64,000 bases of DNA from Paenibacillus nasutitermitis. GTDB lineage: Bacteria > Bacillota > Bacilli > Paenibacillales > Paenibacillaceae. Positions 9,562-17,629 of this stretch are shown in pieces (within the stretch, counting starts at the first letter, position 1; each line of letters begins with the position of its first letter). The position numbers and the translations under genes were made by a program. Below the pieces are notes generated by a model, which was not told where the DNA came from, made no database searches, and saw nothing but the letters and a program-made list of their open reading frames with translations. The stretch lies in contig NZ_BMHP01000007.1 of the NCBI RefSeq assembly GCF_014641075.1, forward strand, positions 62,001 to 126,000, in the 5' to 3' direction.

Positions 9562-10974
9562 TTGTTGGAAGGACAATTGACTTTTTTTGGCGGCGTAGGC
9601 AAATCAGGAGGCGTACAGGTTCTATACGGAAAAGGAAAGCAGGCTTTATTATTCGACTTTGGCGTTGAGCACAGCTGCTTGTTGTTCCCGACACAGGTAA
9701 CGCTGTATGAGCCGGTGAATGCAACGCCGGGGCGCGAGCTGCGTCAATTCTTGCTTGGGGGCATGACAGCGCCGCTGATGGAGCTGTATGATCCGGAGCA
9801 AATGCAGGGGATCGATCCTGCTGTGGTCCGGCGTGTATGGGGCGGTCTCCAAATACCTGAATACGAGCAGATCCGGCTCTATGTCGGGCATATGCATACG
9901 GACCATATGGCGCTCCTGCCGTATGCTCATCCTGATCTCCCTGTCTATATGAGCCATGATTCGCATTCCCTGTACCGGGGCATGGTTGCCGGGGGGCACA
10001 GCCTGGATACCAAGGCTGGAATCACGGTGTGTGATGATCTGGGCATCATCGATTTCGGGGAATTCACGATGCAGGTTATCGAGATGGATCATAATGCGAC
10101 AGGTGTGTCTGGTATTATAATAGATGATGGCACGTACCGGATCGCTTATACGGGAGATTGGCGCCGTCACGGCAAGCATCCGGATCGGATAGAGCGTTTC
10201 ATTGAACTGTGCCGCAGCAAGCCGATCGATGTTTTGATTACGGAGGGGACGCGGCTTACGGCCGATCCTTCCACCGTAGCTCATCAGATGACGGAGGAAG
10301 AAGTGCTGTCCAGCTGCTCCGAACTCATAGGCAGGGCGGAGGGACTGGTGTACCTGCAGATGTCCCCAAGAGATCTGGAGCGGATGGCCGATATGATCTC
10401 GATTGCAACTCGGCACGGACGGAATATCCTCATGGAAGCGTCACTGGCTGCCATATGGCATACGGCAACCCGCGAAGGCTTGCGAATTCTGGAGGGACAT
10501 CCTGCGCTTGAGGTTCCCGTTCAGATCGTCGATGCGACGGTAACCGGAGGGAACGCTGTACCCTATGATATCATCACTGTAGATGAAGTGGCGAAACGCA
10601 AGAACGAGTACCTCTACTTCTACAAATTCCCCGATCTTGCCCATATCATCGAATTGGAGACGCTCGGTGGCCTGCAGGGCCGGTCGATTTTCATTCAATC
10701 GGATTACAGCGTCAAAATCGATAACGCCTCTGTCGCCAAGTTCTTGAAGGCTTACGGGATTGCCGGTCATTCCTTATCGAGCGGCGGCCATGCTCATCCC
10801 GAGGCGTTAACCGGGCTGGTCGAGCGGATTGCACCCAAGGCCGTCATTACGCTCCATAGCCGATATCCGGAGTCGCAAACGGCAAGGGGAGTGAAGCCAT
10901 ACTACCCGGTGAAAGGAGAGACGGTATCGGTGTCTTCTATTCTGAATAGAGCTGCAAGCAGCGTACAGGGATGA
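9562..10974 (+). CDS. metallo-beta-lactamase-fold hydrolase, beta-CASP-like
   Basis: A 470-residue protein beginning at TTG 9562, with AGGAGG eight bases upstream. The zinc motif HMHTDH occurs near residue 112, and YTGDWRRHG near residue 195 matches the second metal-site region. After a roughly 200-residue insert the C-terminus has SGGHAHPEAL and ITLHSRYPE, the layout of beta-CASP and RNase J-like proteins. The insert is less conserved than in true RNase J, so nuclease activity is only one possibility. The gene lies 69 bases after the FAD oxidoreductase gene. Confidence 0.82.
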   Translation: MLEGQLTFFGGVGKSGGVQVLYGKGKQALLFDFGVEHSCLLFPTQVTLYEPVNATPGRELRQFLLGGMTAPLMELYDPEQMQGIDPAVVRRVWGGLQIPEYEQIRLYVGHMHTDHMALLPYAHPDLPVYMSHDSHSLYRGMVAGGHSLDTKAGITVCDDLGIIDFGEFTMQVIEMDHNATGVSGIIIDDGTYRIAYTGDWRRHGKHPDRIERFIELCRSKPIDVLITEGTRLTADPSTVAHQMTEEEVLSSCSELIGRAEGLVYLQMSPRDLERMADMISIATRHGRNILMEASLAAIWHTATREGLRILEGHPALEVPVQIVDATVTGGNAVPYDIITVDEVAKRKNEYLYFYKFPDLAHIIELETLGGLQGRSIFIQSDYSVKIDNASVAKFLKAYGIAGHSLSSGGHAHPEALTGLVERIAPKAVITLHSRYPESQTARGVKPYYPVKGETVSVSSILNRAASSVQG

Positions 10975-11026
10975 AGCGCCCCCCTGGTTCATACGGGAAA
11001 GACCACAGAAGGGAGCTTGGGATCGG

Positions 11027-11608
11027 ATGACAACCATTACATTCGTCAGACATGGCATAACGGATCATAATATGGAGAATCGGGCGCAGGGACATACTCA
11101 GAATCCGCTCAACGAGACGGGAAGGGCACAAGCGGCCTTGGTGGCCAAGCGGCTTGCACAAGAGAGCTGGGATGTATTCCTATCCAGTGATTTAAGGCGG
11201 GCAAGGGAGACGGCCGAGATTATTGCCAGGGAAACGGGCAAGCTGGTCGATTTCTACGATGAACGGCTGCGGGAGATGGACCGCGGCCTGATCGCCAACA
11301 CCATCGAAGCGGAGAGAGTCCAGCGGTGGGGAGCGAATTGGCATGAGCTGGACATGAAGCAGGAGACGCATGCGATGATGCGTGCCCGCGGCCGGGGTTT
11401 CGTAGAGGATATCGGAACAAGATTTGCCGGCAAGAAGATTCTTGCGGTCACACACGGATATTTTCTCGGTCATACCTTAAAGGAATTGATGTCCGATGAA
11501 TCTACCGGTATACAAATGCGCAATACGTCCGTAACAACCCTCTGCCTGGAGGATAACGGTTGGTGCTACTTGCTCTACGACTGCATCCGTCATCTGGATG
11601 AGTCATAA
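11027..11608 (+). CDS. histidine phosphatase family protein
   Basis: A 193-residue protein of the phosphoglycerate-mutase-like superfamily. The catalytic RHG motif sits at about residues 8-10 (ITFVRHGITDHN), followed by SSDLRRARETAEI with the phosphate-binding arginine. The second catalytic histidine is in AVTHGYFLG near residue 147. The substrate is unknown; small phosphorylated metabolites are typical. It follows the metallo-beta-lactamase-fold gene by 52 bases, and its last six bases overlap the end of the convergent AraC gene. Confidence 0.88.
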   Translation: MTTITFVRHGITDHNMENRAQGHTQNPLNETGRAQAALVAKRLAQESWDVFLSSDLRRARETAEIIARETGKLVDFYDERLREMDRGLIANTIEAERVQRWGANWHELDMKQETHAMMRARGRGFVEDIGTRFAGKKILAVTHGYFLGHTLKELMSDESTGIQMRNTSVTTLCLEDNGWCYLLYDCIRHLDES

Positions 11609-12418
11609 CCATCGTAACTCGCGGTATTTGGACGGGCTCATGCCCATGTTCTTGGAAAACACCCGGCTCAGGTACAATCCGTTCTCATAGCCGCAGCAGG
11701 TTGCGATTTGATCCAGCGTCATATCGGTGTCCAGAAGGAGCTCGGCAATCTTGCTGATGCGCAAGGAACGGACGAAATCCGAAGGGGCGATGCGGAAGGA
11801 TTTACGGAATCGCCGTGTGAACTGGACCGGGCTAAGACTGAGCGAATCAGAAAGCCCTCTCATACTAAACGGAGTATAAGCGTTCTTATAAATCCATTCT
11901 GCCGCACGGTTCATTAACGCATCATCCGAATCTGCCGGCAGCGGCATTTCATCATGCAGAAGATCGCGGTCCCAAACCTCGCAAGCGAGCTGCCATACGT
12001 CGTTAAGAATCATTTGCTTGCGCAGGAGACTGCGCTCGTCCGTTGAGAAATGCAGCTTTCGCAGATAGGCAAAATCGGAAACGAGCCGTTTGTTGTCCAT
12101 AGGCCGGGTAAGGAATGTCGGCAGGAGCGGTGCAAGCGTCGTCTGATGTTCCCTGGCTATCTCGAAGCCGATATAATGAAGAGCCAAGGGAGACACCATT
12201 TCGCGTTCAAAGGTGAATCCAGGCGGGCAGAATATCAGGTCTCCTGCTTCCGCTTCTCCCCGTTCCTCCCCGATCCGGTAATAGAATTTGCCCGATTCCA
12301 GGGCAAACAGCACCCAATTGGAGTAACGATCCTCATTCACTTCAAATTTTTCCTTACGCTCAAAGTAGGCATGAGAAACGAGGTGCAGTGTTTGGTTCCA
12401 CAATGTCGGCGAGTTCAT
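11603..12418 (-). CDS. AraC-family transcriptional regulator
   Basis: A 271-residue regulator. The N-terminal half is a cupin-like sensor region (GDLIFCPPGFTFERE near residue 60). The C-terminal 100 residues hold two helix-turn-helix motifs: SLSPVQFTRRFRKSFRIAPSD, then TLDQIATCCGYENGLYLSRVFSKNMGMSP, the AraC signature. It probably senses a sugar-like ligand. Natural targets are the MFS gene upstream on the same strand or the oxidoreductase operon, which ends convergently with it; neither is proven. Confidence 0.9.
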   Translation of the reverse strand: MNSPTLWNQTLHLVSHAYFERKEKFEVNEDRYSNWVLFALESGKFYYRIGEERGEAEAGDLIFCPPGFTFEREMVSPLALHYIGFEIAREHQTTLAPLLPTFLTRPMDNKRLVSDFAYLRKLHFSTDERSLLRKQMILNDVWQLACEVWDRDLLHDEMPLPADSDDALMNRAAEWIYKNAYTPFSMRGLSDSLSLSPVQFTRRFRKSFRIAPSDFVRSLRISKIAELLLDTDMTLDQIATCCGYENGLYLSRVFSKNMGMSPSKYRELRWL

Positions 12419-12535
12419 TCACGCATCGATCCTTTGTCCTTATAATGGGGATTCGTGTAAGTTAAGAAATCAAACGGTGGTGGTAGGTACTCAAACGCTA
12501 ACCTTTTTTTGTTTATCAGGCATTTCCGGCACAGC

Positions 12536-13792
12536 TCAAAGGGCTCCTCCGCGTTTATTCAGAAAACGGTACAAAATCACGCTGAGCACCATGCAGAGCA
12601 GCGCGCACAAGGCGATAAACAGATATCCGGCCTGCAGACCCCGCAGGAGTCCGAGTTCGGACCCGGTTTCGTTCGAAAAAAGATCCTTGGTCCACTCCGT
12701 AATTCCGCCGATCAGCAGATTGCCGATGATGCAGGCGATGCCCATCATTGTTACGGTAAAGGTTATCGCCGTATCGCTGTTGCGCGAGTAGTAGCGGGCC
12801 AGATAGGCCATCACGGTCGGATAAATGGGGGCGATGCCAATGCCGGCCAGCGCGAACAGGAAGGCGCCCGGCTCTCCCGTGACTATAGCCGCCACCGTGA
12901 ATAGGCCGGAACTGCCGGAGAAGATGATCAGCGATTTAATGAAGCCGATTCTGTCAGTAACAGGTCCCAGGATTAGCCGAGCTGCGGTAAAACAGACAAA
13001 GAAGGCGGACAGCATGCCGGCTGCGGCCGTAGGCGTCCACTCGTAGGCTTTCTCCAGAAAGTTGACGAGCCAGCCGCCCACCGCCAGTTCCGAGACGACG
13101 CCGAAGGAAAGAATGCCGACGATGAGCCAAGCAGCGGGGTCTTTCATATAGGAGACATAAGAGACTCTCTCCTCTACCGGTACGGTGTCCTTGGGAAAGG
13201 AGGCGAACAAAGCGGGAATCATCGGAATGATGGCCAAAGACAACATGACCAGATACATGCCGCCCCAGCTCAAGGTCATGTCGAACAGATGCAGCCCCAT
13301 CAGCATGGAAGCGAACAACGGGGCCACGATGGAGCTGAGACCGTAGAAGAAATGGGAAAGATTCATCATCATTCCGGTATTTTTGACAAAAATACGGGCG
13401 GTAAGCAGAGCCAGTCCGATCTCTAATATTCCATTCCCGACATACATCAGAAAATAAGAGGCGGAAAGCGCCGCATAATTATAGGAAAGATACATGAACA
13501 GACCGGATATGGCCATGGAGCCAAAGGCCATCAGCATCGTAAAGCGCAGTCCCAGTTTGTTCGTAAGGACAATCGTAAAACTGCAGGCAAGCAGATAGCC
13601 GAGCGAGTTTAACGAGAGCAGCAGCCCGATTTGCCATTCGCTCAACGAGAAATCAGCCTGCATTCGGGGGAGGGCCGGCCCTTTGCTGTTCTCTGAAAAT
13701 CCAAAGATCAGAAAGCCTGTAAAGACGACAAGCAGCAGCCACAAGCTGTTCCAGCGTTTGGCTGGCTGTATTTGGGATTCTTCCGGATTCAC
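12536..13792 (-). CDS. MFS transporter
   Basis: A 418-residue permease with about twelve hydrophobic segments, starting at GTG 13792 with GAGG eight bases upstream. The first segment contains FGFSENSKGPALPRMQADFSLSEWQIG, the common pattern of FucP/YbjJ-like MFS carriers. The loop between helices 8 and 9 has GPVTDRIGF, the MFS motif A repeat. The substrate cannot be assigned. It lies upstream of the AraC gene on the same strand with a 117-base gap and is divergent from a second MFS gene. Confidence 0.87.
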   Translation of the reverse strand: MNPEESQIQPAKRWNSLWLLLVVFTGFLIFGFSENSKGPALPRMQADFSLSEWQIGLLLSLNSLGYLLACSFTIVLTNKLGLRFTMLMAFGSMAISGLFMYLSYNYAALSASYFLMYVGNGILEIGLALLTARIFVKNTGMMMNLSHFFYGLSSIVAPLFASMLMGLHLFDMTLSWGGMYLVMLSLAIIPMIPALFASFPKDTVPVEERVSYVSYMKDPAAWLIVGILSFGVVSELAVGGWLVNFLEKAYEWTPTAAAGMLSAFFVCFTAARLILGPVTDRIGFIKSLIIFSGSSGLFTVAAIVTGEPGAFLFALAGIGIAPIYPTVMAYLARYYSRNSDTAITFTVTMMGIACIIGNLLIGGITEWTKDLFSNETGSELGLLRGLQAGYLFIALCALLCMVLSVILYRFLNKRGGAL

Positions 13793-13968
13793 ACTTCAGC
13801 CTCGCAATCTATTGATGATGACGACCCGTAGCGGAGGAAGAGAGCATAAAGAAAGGATACCCTTTCTTCCGGCTAATACCGGCTATTGTAACATGAAAGT
13901 AAATAGAGCTCTAGATATAATCGGGCCGATATCACAATAATCCGCATTGCCTGGCTCTGCCCTATGAT

Positions 13969-13985
13969 ACAATAGTAAGTATTGT
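13969..13985. promoter_or_regulatory. palindrome before MFS gene
   Basis: ACAATA and TATTGT are perfect inverted repeats separated by five bases, just upstream of the GGGGAGG ribosome site of the MFS gene at 14008. The position suits a repressor operator of TetR or MarR type. No matching regulator gene is adjacent. Confidence 0.35.
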
Positions 13986-14007
13986 TTACTTGGGGAGGAC
14001 TTTATTG

Positions 14008-15252
14008 ATGAAGCCGCGTGCGCGATTCAAGCTGAATTTCTCAAAAGGAACAGCTATTGAGCCTCAATACAGACTTAACCGTGAAGCAGTCATAGCGCTT
14101 TTTGTACATGGCTGTTTTCAGTTTGGCGCCTCAATGTCGGGGTTGTTCCTGAATCTTTATTTGTGGCGGCTGACCCAGGATTTGGCGGTAAACGGGATAT
14201 ATAATATCGTGGTTTTCTTGTTTACGCCGGTAGCCTTCGCACTCGGAGGATGGATCACCAAGCGCACGGATCGAATGGTTACGTACCGCCTGGGCATTGC
14301 AACTATAGCTGTATTTTATCTGCTGGTAGTAATCGCCCAAGGGAAGGTGGCGGAGTATTATGTCGCTTTTGCCGTCTTTAACGGTTTTGCGGCCGGCTTC
14401 TATTGGACCGGCTATCTGGTATTAATGTACGATGTGTCCAATGAGAGCAACCGCCTGCGTTTTCTGGCGATCAACATGGTGGTATTCAGCACCGCGGGGC
14501 TGATCGGACCGGCATTGGCCGGATTTATTATTCAACGGAATGAAGGGCTTCAAGGCTATATCCTGACTTTCCTGATCGCCTCTATTATGTTTGTTGTGGC
14601 GGCCATCGTCAGTTTTCGCATACAGGTGTCGCCTTCCCGCCACAAAACCTACCATCTGCGTCTGATGGGTCTTCTGATGCGCAGGGAACGGCTCTGGCTG
14701 ATGGGGCTGATCGCATTCTTTGTAATGGGGCTGTTTCAGGGGATTATGCTGTTTCTGCCGAATATCCTGCTGCTGCAAACGGTAGGCCGGGAAGACTGGG
14801 TCGGGTATTTCGGGGTGTTTTTCTCTGCAATTACGGTGGCAACCGGGTTTGTTATATCCAGGAAAGCAAAGAAAGAGCAGGTCCGCAAATACGTGCTTAT
14901 AACCTCGACAGGCGTTGTGCTGGGGGCTGCGTTCCTGTTATTGGAGGTGCAGCTCTGGACGGTCATGCTGTTTATGATCCTGTTCTCCATCTGCAATCCG
15001 CTCGTGGGGAACTCGCTGACCTCCTATTATTACCGGCTAATTGGCAGGCTGCCCCTCAAGGGCCAGCTTAGAGTGGAGTCGGTTGTGATGCGCGAGGTTT
15101 TTCTTAATGCGGGCAGGGTGATCTCCATCACCCTGTTGATTGTATTGTCCAAAGATCTGCATTCCATCTGGCTGCCCATCGTGCTGGTCAGTATGGCTGT
15201 GCTTCAGTTCGCCATTTACTGGCTGATCCGGGAGGAGCAGCCGGAGTCTTAA
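14008..15252 (+). CDS. MFS transporter
   Basis: A 414-residue permease. ATG 14008 is chosen because GGGGAGG lies nine bases before it; TTG 13990 in frame lies upstream of that site. About twelve hydrophobic segments are visible, with GGWITKRTDRMVTYRLG near residue 75 in the motif A position. A lysine/arginine-rich N-terminus precedes the first helix. It resembles the Firmicute MFS group often labelled YkuC/YwoG-like, with unknown substrates. It is divergent from the other MFS gene and convergent with the SEC-C gene. Confidence 0.85.
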   Translation: MKPRARFKLNFSKGTAIEPQYRLNREAVIALFVHGCFQFGASMSGLFLNLYLWRLTQDLAVNGIYNIVVFLFTPVAFALGGWITKRTDRMVTYRLGIATIAVFYLLVVIAQGKVAEYYVAFAVFNGFAAGFYWTGYLVLMYDVSNESNRLRFLAINMVVFSTAGLIGPALAGFIIQRNEGLQGYILTFLIASIMFVVAAIVSFRIQVSPSRHKTYHLRLMGLLMRRERLWLMGLIAFFVMGLFQGIMLFLPNILLLQTVGREDWVGYFGVFFSAITVATGFVISRKAKKEQVRKYVLITSTGVVLGAAFLLLEVQLWTVMLFMILFSICNPLVGNSLTSYYYRLIGRLPLKGQLRVESVVMREVFLNAGRVISITLLIVLSKDLHSIWLPIVLVSMAVLQFAIYWLIREEQPES

Positions 15253-15274
15253 AGGGAGAGATTGGATCGGCCCG

Positions 15275-16567
15275 TTATTGACCGGACATCCACTCCAGCA
15301 GTCCGGGCAGCTTAATCCAGAGCTGCAGATGGCTGTTGACATAATGTGCAGCTTCATCTGCATCTCCCGGGCTGTAATCATCGCTAGGGTTTTCGGGCAG
15401 CGGCTTAGACCCGAATAGATAGCCAGGCACATGCTTGTTGGCTTTTCTGGCATTCCGGTACAGCGTGGTCAGCTTGGCTGATTTGCCTCTGCGCAGAAAC
15501 TCCAGAATAAAACGGTCGTATACAAAGGAACTGTCGGTATCATCTTCATAGGTTTTCAGCAGCCGCTCCGCATCATCCAGGCGTCGCCTGTCCAAATAAA
15601 CGGCAAGCAGCCAGTACCTGGCTCCGATATTGTCGCTGGGGCTAAGGGAAAGCAGATCCTCCAGATGCTTGAGGGCTTCCTCATAATCCTCCAAGTCCCA
15701 GCACAGCTCGGCATAAGCGAATTTGATCCTCATGTACGGCCGCGTCTCGGAAATGAGCCAGAAATGGCCTCTGTTCTCCTCGATAAACGATTCTCCCAAA
15801 TCAAGCTCCGCTGCAACCAAACCATGCTTTACAAAAGTGATCGCCCGCTCCGGGGTTCTGCAAAACTGTGAAAGTATAAGATAAACGTCCGCATTATACG
15901 GGTTCAGCTTCAGAGCTTGATGAAGATATTCCAACTGCTGCTTGCGGCTGGGCTCCTGGCGGGCCATCTCCAGGCATTCGGCTGCCTGCCGCTGGGCTTC
16001 GGGCTTAACTGCAGCCCTTCCAAAAGGGGAGAGGGCAGGTAAGGCCCCCGCATCCTCCTCTTCCAGTTCCTCCCCCTCATGAAGGAGATCATAATGACTT
16101 TCCGCAAACTCATTGAGCTCCTGGAACCGCTTGGATATCGTGGCGGGGGATACCCCGTATTTATTGGCGATCTCCGTTTGCGTGACTTCATACCCATGGG
16201 CCTCGCAGACAAGGTATTCAAGCGCCGCGCAATAAGTCCCGTATTTACGGAATATGGGTTGACGCTCGTTGGAAAACTCATTCCACAGACTGACCGCCTC
16301 TATAATCCGCTGTTCCTCGAAAAAAGGTTCCATCCCGTTGGTGAGATGATGGGCAAGCTGCGGGTACAAAGCATTATGCCAGACCATGTCTTCATCAATG
16401 AGCGCGTGGATTTCAGGGATAGACAGGCTGTAATCGAGCTGCGGCTCCTCGCGGACAAGCTCCAGGTGCGCCCTTTCGGCATTCTGGTTCTTTTCCAGGC
16501 AGCAGCGTTTGTACTTTTGCCCGCTTCCGCATGAACAAGGATCGTTTCTTCCGAGTTTTGACAACAT
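15275..16567 (-). CDS. SEC-C zinc-motif protein with HTH and TPR region
   Basis: A 430-residue protein. The N-terminus, GRNDPCSCGSGQKYKRCC, is a complete SEC-C zinc knuckle, as found at the SecA C-terminus and in many YchJ-like proteins. Around residues 125-145, VTQTEIANKYGVSPATISKR resembles a helix-turn-helix. The region from about 185 to 345 has TPR-like helices (YLHQALKLNPYNADVYLILSQ). It may act as a protein- or nucleic-acid-binding adaptor; no enzymatic motif is seen. It stands alone between two convergent or unrelated genes. Confidence 0.75.
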   Translation of the reverse strand: MLSKLGRNDPCSCGSGQKYKRCCLEKNQNAERAHLELVREEPQLDYSLSIPEIHALIDEDMVWHNALYPQLAHHLTNGMEPFFEEQRIIEAVSLWNEFSNERQPIFRKYGTYCAALEYLVCEAHGYEVTQTEIANKYGVSPATISKRFQELNEFAESHYDLLHEGEELEEEDAGALPALSPFGRAAVKPEAQRQAAECLEMARQEPSRKQQLEYLHQALKLNPYNADVYLILSQFCRTPERAITFVKHGLVAAELDLGESFIEENRGHFWLISETRPYMRIKFAYAELCWDLEDYEEALKHLEDLLSLSPSDNIGARYWLLAVYLDRRRLDDAERLLKTYEDDTDSSFVYDRFILEFLRRGKSAKLTTLYRNARKANKHVPGYLFGSKPLPENPSDDYSPGDADEAAHYVNSHLQLWIKLPGLLEWMSGQ

Positions 16568-16640
16568 GCATCACTCCAAACAATTAGATTCGTGCAGATC
16601 TATTTTCGTTTATTTTAAACAGGCAGCAGCAAGTCAGGGG

Positions 16641-17498
16641 TTAATGGGTAACATGTTTTTTACGATACTGAAAAGGCGTCATGCCTGTCTTCTTCTTGAA
16701 CAGCGCATGGAAAAATTTAATATCATTATAGCCCACCTGCTGGGAAATTTCACGGATGGAGGCCGAAACGCTCAGAAGCTCGCAGCTTTTGGCGATACGC
16801 AGGGATTGTATATATTCCGTGTAGGACTGGCCGATCGATTGCCTGAACAACCGCTGCAGATGGCTGACGCTCACATGAATCAGGGCGGCAAGCTGCTCAA
16901 GCTTCAGGTTCTCATGATAATGCGAATGGATATATTTGAATACCGGCTCCAGCTTGCCTACGTTTGATGAAGGAAGGCTCCCCTGCTGTTCATAGCGGAA
17001 CAGGGTGGACAGCAGCTGCAGCACCTGCGCGCTCAATATCAGCTCATGCCCGGACAGGCGCAGCGAATATTCCATGAAAAGCTTTTCCATGATGGACAGG
17101 ACTTCGCCGTGATGATCCCGATAATGATAATAGCGGTATGAATCCTGATGAAACATCCGTTCAAGCCCTGCAGAAGAAAGAATGGAATGCTGGAAACGGC
17201 GGATAAAGGATTTCTCGAACAAACAGTTATATACAACCAGCCGCTGATCCTGCTCCTTGGATAAAGGGCGGAACACATGAGGCGTGCCGATGGCGATCAC
17301 AAAAATATCCCCGCGCTCGATTTCAAGCCGGTCGCTGCCGATGTAATGCACCCCTCTGCCTTCGGCAATGTAGGCAATCTCCACAAAGTCATGGACGTGA
17401 AGTGGCAGGGTGAAGGATTCTCTTTCTCTGGCTATAAAAAGAGGGAGCTGGTCGCGCCAATAAAAGGAACCTCGCAGGACTGCGGGCTTGCCTGTCAT
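16641..17498 (-). CDS. AraC-family regulator, probably of the rhamnosidase gene
   Basis: A 285-residue regulator. The N-terminal cupin contains LPLHVHDFVEIAYIAEGRG with metal-like histidines and GDIFVIAIGTPHVFRP. The C-terminal double helix-turn-helix contains VSVSHLQRLFRQSIGQSYTEY and REISQQVGYNDIKFFHALFKKKTGMTP. This is the layout of RhaS/RhaR-like sugar-responsive regulators. It is divergent from the GH78 rhamnosidase gene across 131 bases, so it is the obvious candidate activator of that gene. Start ATG 17498 follows AAGGGATG. Confidence 0.92.
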   Translation of the reverse strand: MTGKPAVLRGSFYWRDQLPLFIARERESFTLPLHVHDFVEIAYIAEGRGVHYIGSDRLEIERGDIFVIAIGTPHVFRPLSKEQDQRLVVYNCLFEKSFIRRFQHSILSSAGLERMFHQDSYRYYHYRDHHGEVLSIMEKLFMEYSLRLSGHELILSAQVLQLLSTLFRYEQQGSLPSSNVGKLEPVFKYIHSHYHENLKLEQLAALIHVSVSHLQRLFRQSIGQSYTEYIQSLRIAKSCELLSVSASIREISQQVGYNDIKFFHALFKKKTGMTPFQYRKKHVTH

Positions 17499-17629
17499 AA
17501 TCGGAACATCCCTTCAGTAAGATGCAATCTACCCTTTATTGTAGCACAATCGCCGGTATGCCCGCTCCGGCTGCTGCTTTATAATGATAGCAAATCCAAC
17601 ACGTACCCTACCAGGAGGAGCATCCAATT